IMG/VR virus record: IMGVR_UViG_3300025127_000009
Location: 1 to 64,000 of that record
Origin: a virus
DNA length: 64,000 nucleotides
Direction: 5' to 3' (one strand)
Shown here: one piece after another, positions 47,201-53,757 of the stretch
Numbering within the stretch: the stretch's first letter is position 1
Layout: each line of letters opens with the position of its first letter
Translations under genes and position numbers: made by a program
Notes under the pieces: model-generated
What the model was told of the DNA's origin: nothing
The model's input: only the letters and a program-made list of their open reading frames with translations
Database searches by the model: none

Positions 47201-50200
47201 TGTAATGGCAATGTAAGTTTTATGGCTTGGCTTTGTTACACCAGCATAAAATCTTCTTTTTGAATTACCGAAGAAACTACTACCACCCTTAACTTCTCTT
47301 TGGTTTTCTACAGTAAATTTATACGGTCTAGTTAACCTTCTTGTTACATATGTTGAGCCAGAAACATTAGTATTTGCAATTCTTCTAATGATTTCTCGGT
47401 CCCTATCTACAACAACGTTGCCGGAAGATGTATCAGTTACACGCTGTGCGCGTTCCTTCTTCCAAAGGCAATTATCACCACTCTTTGCCTTTACCACTGT
47501 AACAACATCTGGAATGGCAGGTTTTACAAAGGTGGCATTCATATTTGAATTAGAACCATAAGTAATTGTAAAAGTTCCACCCGAGTCATGAGTTAGTGTC
47601 ACAACGGAAGCCGTTCCATTGCCGCTGGAACCACCATCTGTTGTAACTGCTGCTGTTATTGCAACAGCGCCACTACTTGAGCCGTTAATTGCTGCAGCCA
47701 ACCTGGTGGCCATTGTGCCGTCACCAGGACCTCCACTGGCCGAAACAATATCGTCGTTACCATCGCCTATGTTCATAGTAACATAAACAATTCTGGTGCT
47801 TGAGCCATCATTTAACGTTATTGTGGAGTTACAACCAACACGACCACTGCATGTAAAACCAAGACTGCTACCATCAACAGTGCCATCAGGTATTGTTATT
47901 GTTGTACTGCCAGTATAACCTGCACCAGACTCAGTGATTATTCTATCCGCATCAAATGGTGCGTGCCCATGTTGCCAGTCATAAAGTAATTCGTTTATAC
48001 CTCTAACGTTACCTATGATTGTTGGCTCTTTAAGATTAATGCCTTGATATTTTGATCTGTATTTATTTCTCTCTAGGATGTGGCTTTCAATTACATTCTG
48101 AATGTCGTTAGATGATTCAACAGATGCTGGTATCAACTGATCAATCATAATCGAAAGGGAAGAATCAAGCCATTTGTAATACTCCATATACCTTTCAATG
48201 TCTGGTTCATTTTGTATTCTATCAAAAAACACCTGTCTTAGTTTTGACATTGCTTTATAGTCTTGACGGTATTTCTCGACAGGTGCTCCTATAAGATTAC
48301 TAAAGTCGTTTACACCAGCAAAAAAGTTCATCATCTCATCAGAAATTGCAGAGTACATGCTCTTTTCGAAAGAATAATAATAATCTATTGGTTTTGTTTC
48401 TCTGGTGAAAGTTTGATCATCATTAAGATTAATCTTAACCATATCAGAACTTCGAACACTTTCAAACGCCTGCAATTTAGCAGCGCTATCCATCTCCATA
48501 TCTACACTAGATGTGGTAGAGACAGCAAAATTTATTCCTTTTGCAGGATGCAATACTTTAGTTATTGCCCCAACCTTTCCAGCCCCAAGTCTATGTACAT
48601 CGTTTAAAGAACCAGAAGAGACATCATTAATCCACATTTGTCCCGTTTTGTTAGAGCCTGTTAGATTTGAAAAATCCCAGTTTATAGCAAGTAAATCAAT
48701 TTGAGGTATTTGAACATTTCCAATATTACTCAAAGGAAAAGACATCTGTGAAGGGCTCAATAAACCATACGAAGAAGGATCTATAGCGTGCCTGCGAATC
48801 TCTTCTTTGTCTAAACTTGTTAGCCAGTGCCTAAAGTTAGCAACTTTTACATCTGTTTCTTCTTGTAACTGATCATCGAAATCTTTTCTATGCGCACCTA
48901 GATAAAATCTTTTTGATGCAACACCAAAATCTTGAGTCGTTGAATTTACGCCACCTTGAAAATGACATTGCACTGTAGCATTTGCAATACTGTCGGCGGC
49001 TTCTGTTTCGCCAATGTCACCAACTATACTTTGCGTAAAAGTAATTTTTCTATTACCTGCATCGAAAGTAGCAATTATTTCTCCATTGTGACCAGAGGCT
49101 GCATTAACAGCATTCATCAGATTTGTATATGTGTTGGTTACACTACCGGCGTCAATAGTTACCGAAATGCTTCCTGCAGTCACTGATCCGTTACTATCAA
49201 ACTCGTATCTTTTTGAAGTTCCCTGTGCCGAGATTAGATTTATGAAATTTCCATCTGCTGGAAGTTGATCACCTGAAGAGTTATATTGAATAAACGCACT
49301 TGCTGCCGTACCTGCCGTGTTAAAATCGCTTTGAACATGGTACTCTCTTTTTATAGCGTCACCTATCGACTCGCACGCTATTAATTCTATTTTATTTACA
49401 ACTGCACTACCAGAAACATTAGAAGAAAAAGGTATATCAGAGCCAACTCTTACTGCTACGTTCCACCTGTTAGAATCGTACAAATCTACAATATATGGTG
49501 TTTCAATGGTTGAAAACAAATTGTTTCTACATTTTAAAACAAATTTAGCAGTCCTAGAATCGTTTGTATCCTTTGCTACATAAAGTTGAAAGTTAGCAAC
49601 ATCGTCTGATTCTGACGTCCAAGCCAAAAGTGACCCATCTGCTAAGTATTTTTCTCCAGTTTTTGAGTCTGTTTGACCAGGTGTACCTGTTTTTTTGCGT
49701 ACAGTGTGGCATCCCATGATACTAGAACTTATTGGCGTTGAAAAATAAAATGGATGTCCAATTGCATATCTTGGAGGAAAGAAAACTTGAACTTGAGTTG
49801 TAGATCCAAAGTCTGAAAAATTATGTGCTTCGCTGACTAGTGTCCCTGTCACATATCCTCTGGCGTCTGCTAATCTATAGTCGCCTGTTAGGCCATCTAT
49901 TGTTTGTATAATCGAAGAATCTGTGTGCGCTTCTGTGCTAAAATTTACATATTTAGTCCTTACAGATACAGGACTATAACCATTCTCAATTGGGTACTCC
50001 GAGTCTGTTGAATATAGATTTATTTTTATAAGTTCGTTATCTATACCAAAGCATCTAAATAAGTTTCTAAATGATTTTTCAGTTCCCTTAGACTTATAAA
50101 TGGCTTCTAGATTGTTGTAAATGTTGTTGTATATAAAGTTTTTAACATCGGAAAGTTTCTGTTTAAACTCGTCATCTTCATTTCTGTTCAAGAATAAATT

Positions 50201-51829
50201 TATTGTTTCGGTATCCAAAAATAGTTCAGGAGTTACCAGGCCCAAGGATTCAAGTTTGATATCGTTAAAAGGGTGTGGTTTATTATCTAAACTGTGATAC
50301 TTTCTCTCCGTGATAGATCTAAAATCTTTTATCTGCTGGTATAAACTGTCAAAATAACTCGCTACAATTTGAGTTACTTTTCTTAGTTGATTTCCATTTT
50401 CCCCGTCTTCATCAATAATCCAAGCGGGCATAGTATAATAAAGGCTAGAGTTATTATCTAAATCATATGCATACCCTTGTTCTTTCTTCGCGTCAGTAAA
50501 AGCAAGAACTTTAGGATGTTGCCTGTAGATGATTGGATCTTTAAACTCTTTAAATGAAGAAGAAGACTCGGTAATTGCTGAGCCATTATTCCTACCAACA
50601 CCAGCATAACCAACCCACTGCCCATTTGTAAGCCTACCAGAGTAATCTAAAATAACATTATCTATCTCATTTACTCCTGTGGTACCCTCATTGAACTTAT
50701 AATAAACTCCCAACGGTGTGTTCGCAACATCTTCATTAGAGCCTGCGCCAACCTGTGTGTTAAAGAATCTTCCGACTTCCTTGGAAGACCTTTCTTTCTT
50801 CCAAAACCTAAACTCGTCTAACGAGCCAGACAGTTTTCCGTAACCCAAACCTGCTGTACTCTGATGAAAGTCTCGATTTATTGTAGACAGCGTATTCTTA
50901 CCAGTGGCCAATGCCCCTATTACTCCAACTATAGGCGTATTAAGTTCTCCGACTGCAGAACCTGTTAGGGTAGAAAATTTGGGTGTGCCGTCAATATAAC
51001 CTCTAACTAAAACTGATCCTGAAATATTTTTAAAAGTAAACGCATAATGATGCCAGCCACCATCTTTAACTGAATTATATAAAGTTGAATCTCCAAAATT
51101 TAAGTTTTTGAATCCCGTAGTGCCCGACTGGTATGTCAAGTAAAATGGAGATTTTGAACCATTGCTCGAATCTAGTTCTATAGTCATGCGTCCGTGGCCT
51201 GACTTACTTTCACCTGTGCCTATTGTGTGCGCATCAAAGATTACCTCTCTTTGAGTTTTAGCAGTAACATACTCTGTCTTCTTCAGCCAAAACTCGACTG
51301 TGTTGCCTCTATTCCCATTGATTTCTAAATTAGAAGACCTAAAACTTGCAGTGCTATAAAAGTTGCCAATATTTGGGCCACCTTTTATATAGATGTATTC
51401 TTTTGTACCCGGATTTCCGTAAGACCCACTTGTGGTGCCTGAACTCCAGCCATTGCCGCCGGCTCGATTAGCACTTATTGTTATAAAACCTGTTGTTCTA
51501 GGGTATTCTTTTTCAAATAAATGAAGGTCAAAACCACTAGAGTTGTTGAAATATTCTTGCTTTTCTCTTAAAGAACCATCGTAAGGATATTCTTCCTGAA
51601 TTCTTTTTATGCCTGCTTCATAATATTCTGCCAAAGAACCGAATACTGCAAAGTTGGAACCTGTAGTGTAATCAGTGTGCGCTTTAAAACTATTTTTATC
51701 TTTGATATAGGCTTCGACGTAACCAATAGACTCTACATCATCAAGATATTGAGTAAAATTAGCCAGACTAACAATGTCTTTTTTAACGTCTTTACTGACT
51801 CTATCGCCAAATAACCTTTTTAAACTCAT
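35225..51829 (-). CDS. Giant modular tail protein / adhesin with LamG-like domains and FG-GAP propeller
   Basis: A 5534-residue protein in one unbroken frame of 16.6 kb, a quarter of the window. Residues about 150-400 form a LamG/concanavalin-like domain (GWHHYAFTF near 258; GSLDEFRFWKKERS near 336). Residues about 1762-2158 are seven FG-GAP-type repeats, enough for a closed beta-propeller. A second LamG-like region spans about 4010-4520 (FGISFWMYLPS, then IVNKSLSNDEIKGL). Five copies of a roughly 100-residue Gly/Thr/Asn module are scattered between. Jelly-roll-like stretches lie near 2583-2695. No protease or lysozyme motif is evident. The build is that of a sugar- or protein-binding host-recognition structure. 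The ATG follows the preceding stop by two bases. Confidence 0.85.
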   Translation of the reverse strand: MSLKRLFGDRVSKDVKKDIVSLANFTQYLDDVESIGYVEAYIKDKNSFKAHTDYTTGSNFAVFGSLAEYYEAGIKRIQEEYPYDGSLREKQEYFNNSSGFDLHLFEKEYPRTTGFITISANRAGGNGWSSGTTSGSYGNPGTKEYIYIKGGPNIGNFYSTASFRSSNLEINGNRGNTVEFWLKKTEYVTAKTQREVIFDAHTIGTGESKSGHGRMTIELDSSNGSKSPFYLTYQSGTTGFKNLNFGDSTLYNSVKDGGWHHYAFTFKNISGSVLVRGYIDGTPKFSTLTGSAVGELNTPIVGVIGALATGKNTLSTINRDFHQSTAGLGYGKLSGSLDEFRFWKKERSSKEVGRFFNTQVGAGSNEDVANTPLGVYYKFNEGTTGVNEIDNVILDYSGRLTNGQWVGYAGVGRNNGSAITESSSSFKEFKDPIIYRQHPKVLAFTDAKKEQGYAYDLDNNSSLYYTMPAWIIDEDGENGNQLRKVTQIVASYFDSLYQQIKDFRSITERKYHSLDNKPHPFNDIKLESLGLVTPELFLDTETINLFLNRNEDDEFKQKLSDVKNFIYNNIYNNLEAIYKSKGTEKSFRNLFRCFGIDNELIKINLYSTDSEYPIENGYSPVSVRTKYVNFSTEAHTDSSIIQTIDGLTGDYRLADARGYVTGTLVSEAHNFSDFGSTTQVQVFFPPRYAIGHPFYFSTPISSSIMGCHTVRKKTGTPGQTDSKTGEKYLADGSLLAWTSESDDVANFQLYVAKDTNDSRTAKFVLKCRNNLFSTIETPYIVDLYDSNRWNVAVRVGSDIPFSSNVSGSAVVNKIELIACESIGDAIKREYHVQSDFNTAGTAASAFIQYNSSGDQLPADGNFINLISAQGTSKRYEFDSNGSVTAGSISVTIDAGSVTNTYTNLMNAVNAASGHNGEIIATFDAGNRKITFTQSIVGDIGETEAADSIANATVQCHFQGGVNSTTQDFGVASKRFYLGAHRKDFDDQLQEETDVKVANFRHWLTSLDKEEIRRHAIDPSSYGLLSPSQMSFPLSNIGNVQIPQIDLLAINWDFSNLTGSNKTGQMWINDVSSGSLNDVHRLGAGKVGAITKVLHPAKGINFAVSTTSSVDMEMDSAAKLQAFESVRSSDMVKINLNDDQTFTRETKPIDYYYSFEKSMYSAISDEMMNFFAGVNDFSNLIGAPVEKYRQDYKAMSKLRQVFFDRIQNEPDIERYMEYYKWLDSSLSIMIDQLIPASVESSNDIQNVIESHILERNKYRSKYQGINLKEPTIIGNVRGINELLYDWQHGHAPFDADRIITESGAGYTGSTTITIPDGTVDGSSLGFTCSGRVGCNSTITLNDGSSTRIVYVTMNIGDGNDDIVSASGGPGDGTMATRLAAAINGSSSGAVAITAAVTTDGGSSGNGTASVVTLTHDSGGTFTITYGSNSNMNATFVKPAIPDVVTVVKAKSGDNCLWKKERAQRVTDTSSGNVVVDRDREIIRRIANTNVSGSTYVTRRLTRPYKFTVENQREVKGGSSFFGNSKRRFYAGVTKPSHKTYIAITGSEIQRVDCTDVQIPNEKKKWAAPADISHTSKDHDSDLVSPFSLYSSSLDDPKDYHAEIFSKVKKGVEISNLHTDAYGDDKEVTLQSPFTEKFVGGSAFRHVGLNKGQDSETTRFEGFRLLAQDQKLYVLPPNASGLTTGKVPIINESYATSRFLREPLAKSPVNIKNIKVNSLGNYSHVSDIVQFTSPRQSGRFVVDNLEQLTSSTSQSIINSLSSPTTLLASDTALGDDFGDSVAISGDYIVVGAPQEDHDVGGSNTLSGAGSVYVFKKTGNTWTQMQKLVASDRATTDKFGSSVAIDDPYIVVGAEQEDEDAAGSNTLSLAGSAYVFKRTGNTWAQTQKIVPSDRAAGDDFSLGEEGVAISGDYIAVGAHDNSTSAGAVYIFKRSGETWSQTQKVVSSDLAANDEFGRSVSLDGDTLVVGAPREDEDAAGSNTKSKAGSAYVFDRSSETWSQTQKIVASDRNSVDEFGTSVSISGDYIVVGAYFEDEDAAGGNTLGLAGSAYIFKKSSGTWSQQAKIVASDRAGNSQFGQVVAISGDNVVVSAARYNSYAGAAYLFQRNGTNWEQKFRFTPSSAGQRELGAAVAVGSDYILISETGRTDPLNGGAVFAHPIEAITKSLFGAKEFGKLPRTTRKNTITSRFSAPGGTEVAGDSRGGQSLDRETNQFSVYNSMNYRNLSVRGPRNYLDHLSYSSSVGSTNLETDHKININTRPRRVAYFDGSHGSSNSTVTIKKVKDNKFVTHPIPQNDHQYSWISASLRDGLVRNQIPGHLHSFTQASLGTATGSMRYERTYEFLTGSAIKEKRGSNIRKYVLDFAGLNTHVIDNINTDTNTVSSINSQFLTGTILHRQGPYGWPSWKQIRGGESQLGRLLRKRNIYAPVLKGTITPDENGLLEFNDESFLNESNAGRRVNAFNASYFSQGNYSWPKNIDHKRARYGRRVPSSDQVGKTQYRDSFSSETVDTVPEGWATHLASTAAVTTGPRIKANANDSSQKILALIGTANTTFASYTALNETFNLGFGFTGTPDSNLKHLRSVEYSVPFSAPLVIKYEFIVGSDSAGPSQDFSLTNAPEAQEDLFLQYKIGETGKYKTLHHIKGSELAKNTFHERFAVIDEPANKVFFRWVSIKINTSDHDHYGIRGVRVNKLGTDYRFNEPPVTINKYPIRTLSKPTTGNQLPVLASYTFSNNITNFANEELAIITDTKLTKKQKKNTLKRIDQFSLFPLNNEAYEPALYYREGIFPKEKNAFLKSSRGRPNFKLKFWRKDHKSRIQRDALNSQGEKISRLSVWPLDAQQNFKTVALRKTTDRLLGTDSTGAEKGVGSGELFAEYSIFHNNHMIPSASALFARPFPMQSTSSLPARNKYKILKLSGSYSNNMQPRGPYTFRSKTVNVPGAKKAFAVLRLESQPTNGKTLLLTSTDGIVYRFTANTTVTAPGDTVGDNVGQSSVKRLADRRYRIGADVSETIDNFIQMVNLTDSTEIDPSGNEFIATKEERPTGIGAATQTYVVITQTRPGATGNTVITGTSIDGSDSGTWYVATKNSAGSVSNTFIDGSNSVDSFESNIDTIPTFYPKNSSDFSYGVEVGFPPIGWACMGGDTAVINLDGSGNNTGDSSGTNTTCTIEDFTLGQHHHGGSNSGSLGAFRVSKLSLDANGKHVRTREDGTTVNVAGNASGLSTYQGIDTVEFRQRIKLTEPLVLKLKAGYDGGVTYYGMRKSLLVSQPLASLDRQTTVSAAAAKGLPRLNFNSSNATYSWARTTSSYQFPGVIRYHANSSDGFDGRPQNRFPLYVQVGSSKDGTWHTVGVLTGSALTSSYDPSYVPIISSTDNFSTDNRVKYHHFEHTVTASIKGNIRFLTYADIPSSTNTLHNQFGSSFNRSQWLITFVNVYETKEVERQIFFDREDFSSRVGVGITEMHNTASLDGNHNAGGNTTAGGTIRLPRKNNLFRTGFGAEVQTAGTVREYFSPNVSSFGESLIVPAAVDFKNINNYADIRYTNIKTPGFIQGFEDASGSYDFEVRVTSSKAPHMIYAKNDKLDNCLWGSQFYKVPEDEARNPFNFDSYEDFSYQSKLLAKGYSVLPEFRISEHMHHYINDVGGEDPFFSCRDTFLTLTGALGDSNSSSTGSGDFYKTYSHTDFMKQFNVVQESINETYPATSDGSVSPTRLTLTCRAFKKFLPYKGFYPADRMTQLASYFSSSYNQYVSGGHWRNVLAPYYAPGIGFNTVKSGIAVDYPVFEPHEDRLYNQYGVIFQSASLLADFKGSYFGIGEENYSSKDANGDTQFDFTGPGDSVIVNSNTTFAEVKNGIAHIYAGAALGDGDTFVITSLDGTAKTYTAKTSPSEVESNLQFAKSADITNENPTDTSGRFWADGLISLIESASGHNGKIACTTAERARRDFGPFYGTSFTFYADADAPKSVIVLIGVKTIVYSGTPSKHADENAGSSNMTAVVARQFDAGFVSKNRIEIGDASHWGQALTGSDFENDGKFGISFWMYLPSTNETDPNVSSNNRVHRNGVGDSRLLGQRGVICSLGSGNDATKNSWRTGLHLTYQVSPFMDNVSETENILGGSTSNDLVGSDGSTPDAAAVDNATTRGGDHPQAADFKYSPGDKSHAQIYFQLFGGNGKNYFCWQSGPGMTSTGSMPGNPLVEADWAHPGWNHFYVEADLKSRELQHFKVFRNGHQYDTDRGASQAGETNTSKDHNNAPFGNLGRTHVQYFHSAYDHTNSTSTRTTWTDAASHGGTPGTAGAPILLDGSRNCFIGNHLGNVNRINSHMMSGSYSQAMAVVEITNASNFNALSDATTIFSFNTTDGETITFKAASSTTTRGDFNPTAMNVAKSADDITIAKNIWKAVNAHPKLYAEINVSVAKVDIYQLLPGPAGNVTITNNQIGCLRFLNDNKFVGGEGGLGAYHYSEQKRAVARQGLTNQVDRSNAVAGELNARGGLFAPRTKDFLLDFLKPSELMMSEIVIVNKSLSNDEIKGLSGVVKNPKFNNNFTSSFGVSSPSRPRVNSSGKFIGPTNPYTIIDKSKHDNIVAWYRPGNDTGYNKKTTNEAQNAAGGRHATTNRLPVFNHAQPLHSGKVITAQTGSVNAYGLREDFPFTKNFLSGTFYGFTDWSGSIVNDIPAMEKQRQRWNGIVDVSNPYQYTYIYHSTENPGLATLAGAASFGAARSAAFRYKTWRFPFKSQTRGVASGDYWTPDDFGQEKNVIAFEGTFKDFALQITGAVRLPSYIQGSKHNFTDDNSIPRIGSASYGISHFTGSGDDSTVFSHGWRSLHGNTGIRKAVRIPFEAIIEPEIFTPPMGDDGEVNTALFYDMEPHPSASLNATFLRNRRFVGTDGTSKDKFVFKSDFNPLRADGVTSEYSSDDRFVMGLPKHSASNLATFNMDLAKSKSSLYAAAAHNFYAESLNFFIENRTGVTIRSSDELKEAVVHEVDDRIGGNIPYKMQISLVRADVAEERNRPGDNPMYNNPAAFGPPVDAGSSRTQIFGNDLPRSLTQVGYGFSPYTPPQYDKVAFVDYTFTPQDDVVYDSVESVLRDTEVVYSRQIRATGSVGHRGSGKSNNRKTVPSYNKRFAMQLSESFYGLSADNETAFVQSYNVNGEPISGKRSLVIQTKFECPTFDFTKVTSNQPRTDKTVQHLPKIKGIWHQSGDFGENALRPRVSIIGNKRPSRYKRDLKSLLGVQLEGDGIIGKMPEQRVISEAVVAIPFVTSQNTKQFFKLPEEEVYQAVRDQGFPNYKQLTEQDIADQRTNAGILDNILFSDQDDPRRTLNDGVTKVPVRNSVAEMVKNMLRYNIPPQLNFLKYNDKNGKYIEPFAMYIFPFDVTLSKQDIARIWQNTTPDIGLDFAFGQARRNGGEQTIQEVTVSHELFGAEDLLNPNVSLTEVPRTGWRVNGWKGGISQKLQWMVFKVKQKAETDFFRKKQLDRLPDGHPEKIVSIEKDKFNYGFNWPYDYFSLVELINLDAEVEFKFKRSLIVPDASGLVQLKHLLGRAPR
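45355..46545 (-). repeat. Seven tandem FG-GAP-type repeats inside the giant protein gene
   Basis: Seven diverged repeats of about 50-60 codons, each built as SDR...FG.SVAISGDYIVVGA, an acidic loop, then AGSAYVFKRTGNTW. The last (LGAAVAVGSDYILISE) is the most diverged. Acidic loops of repeats 1, 2, 4 and 5 (such as EDEDAAGSN) resemble calcium-binding loops; repeats 3 and 6 have short versions. Repeats are also visible in DNA as recurring blocks, which could allow recombination. Confidence 0.85.
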
Positions 51830-51831
51830 CT

Positions 51832-53757
51832 TTATTCAACTCTAAATTTAAACTCATCTTTGTTAACTACATTTTGTCCATAACAATCTGTAGATATTTC
51901 TAGTGCGTACATGTATCCGGGCTCAAAAAGAGACATGTCTAACTTGAAATAACTTCCACTTGAATCGTAAGAAGCCTTCGTATGAGGTATACTGCCTGAA
52001 CCATAAGATATAACCTCTGTATCATCTATAACCCTGTACGCTCTATAATATAAATTATATAGCACTTCGTTTGGACTTTTTCTTGTTGCAACAGAATAAA
52101 TGTTTGGTTGAAAATCTTTTTTTCTAACGTTGACCCTGAGAGAGGGTTTATCACTTGTTTTGTATGCTGACTTTAAATTGCCGATAGATAAAATATAATC
52201 TTCGTCTGCATTATTGTATGGAAGTGGTTTATGGGTTTTTACTTTTATTGCAGAACCAGTAAACAATTGTACTCCAGCAACAGTACTCCAAACATCATAA
52301 ACTTTAGTTGCAGATCCTGTATAGGCAAATGAAGCACTATACACACCTGTGTCCGTAGATAGATATGCAGATGCCCAATTCCTGTTGTTAACACGCACTC
52401 CTCCACCAATTGGAAACAATATCGGCTTTGCTGTGTTAGATATTTCATCATACAACCTTACTTTCATCAAAGTTTCCCCTGTTGATTGATCTGAGCCATC
52501 TGGTGAAGTTTTTAGAGCAGGTATATTACTTAAACCTTTTCTTGTATAGTTGTATATGTACAGTGTGTTTAAGTTTTCAGCACCTGTCGCTAGTGAAGAA
52601 CTTTTGAAAAAATTAGATCTGTCGTCTCCAATCGATGAATTCCATCTAGCCTCTATATGAGGCCTCTTAAAAAAGAACTCAGTGCCTCTGGCAAAAAACT
52701 TTTTTGTATAGTATGATCTGTTACGCGAACCATCTTCATACGTTCCTGACATTTTTATTAATACACCGTAGTTTTCTCTATCCGGATCAACTGTTGACTC
52801 TGCCTCCAGCCATTCTTCAACTAGGGATGTGATATTAATTTCTATATCTTCGGTCCCTTTGTGCAAAAACTGTGAATAGTGTGGGAGATTTTTCCCGGCA
52901 GTATATCCAACTTCATGGAAATCTCCCCCAGTGTTGGTCCAGCGAGTTTTTCCACCTTGTTGCACTACAGTTAAAGTAAAGACGCTATTATCTAATACGC
53001 TCGATGGGACAGTTGAACCTGCTGTGCCGCCGTTTCCGGTGTTAGTGAGTCTGACTGTTGCTCCGGTTGAGTCTGAAGTGTCGTCTTCTGATATTGAAGC
53101 AGAAATATTTATACTCTGAGCATCTAGTGCTGTTTTTACTTTTTTGGCAAAATGTTTAACAGTGGTCAAACCACCAGCAGATATATCTACTTCTATTTCA
53201 GTTCCGTCAAGACTAGGTGCTGATTGTGCCCCGTCATGATCAAACCAAAAATTGTATATGGCGTTGGAGTTGTCTCTTAAAACAAAATATTTTCCATTAT
53301 AATCTGCTTTTGTGGTGCTAATAAATTTAATGTCTGTAATATCGGGCACTTTTGTATCGTTGGCAAAAACCCAATTTGAAACCATTTCATCAGAATACTC
53401 TTCCATATCCAAGCCGCTGCCCTCAGACCAAGAACGCGATATAGGCAAAATCGCTAAAGAATAATTTTTTGGCAAAGATTGTCCGTGCTCCGCATTAAAG
53501 ATTCTAAGAACAAACTTGACACTACCTGACGCTGGTATTGTTGCTGCATCTCTGTCTGACTTTATTTTAGAGACAGGGAAATTTATTAACGCTCTAGACT
53601 TTTCCACGGAGCCTGACGAGGCTTGTCCGTAAATTGAAAAAACTTCAAGAATGTCAGATTCACCAGAATTGGAACCTGTGCCCCTAACAGATAAATTAGA
53701 TTTAAAAGCATTTGTAATCGTATTGTCAGCATTAGCAAAATATCTTTTAATAGTCAT
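51832..53757 (-). CDS. Tail appendage protein with DNRLRE-like N terminus
   Basis: A 641-residue protein between the gp6-like gene and the giant adhesin-like gene. The N-terminal 300 residues resemble DNRLRE-type beta domains: a regular beta pattern, KSRALINFPVSKI near residue 55, and ILPISRSWSEGSGLDM near residue 105. Into this part is inserted a copy of the Gly/Thr/Asn module also found in the giant (about residues 150-265; TVKHFAKKVKTALDA). The C-terminal 200 residues are beta-rich and may bind the giant fibre. The ATG overlaps the gp6-like stop by one base (TAATG). A baseplate-to-fibre connector role fits its place, but is inference. Confidence 0.75.
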   Translation of the reverse strand: MTIKRYFANADNTITNAFKSNLSVRGTGSNSGESDILEVFSIYGQASSGSVEKSRALINFPVSKIKSDRDAATIPASGSVKFVLRIFNAEHGQSLPKNYSLAILPISRSWSEGSGLDMEEYSDEMVSNWVFANDTKVPDITDIKFISTTKADYNGKYFVLRDNSNAIYNFWFDHDGAQSAPSLDGTEIEVDISAGGLTTVKHFAKKVKTALDAQSINISASISEDDTSDSTGATVRLTNTGNGGTAGSTVPSSVLDNSVFTLTVVQQGGKTRWTNTGGDFHEVGYTAGKNLPHYSQFLHKGTEDIEINITSLVEEWLEAESTVDPDRENYGVLIKMSGTYEDGSRNRSYYTKKFFARGTEFFFKRPHIEARWNSSIGDDRSNFFKSSSLATGAENLNTLYIYNYTRKGLSNIPALKTSPDGSDQSTGETLMKVRLYDEISNTAKPILFPIGGGVRVNNRNWASAYLSTDTGVYSASFAYTGSATKVYDVWSTVAGVQLFTGSAIKVKTHKPLPYNNADEDYILSIGNLKSAYKTSDKPSLRVNVRKKDFQPNIYSVATRKSPNEVLYNLYYRAYRVIDDTEVISYGSGSIPHTKASYDSSGSYFKLDMSLFEPGYMYALEISTDCYGQNVVNKDEFKFRVE

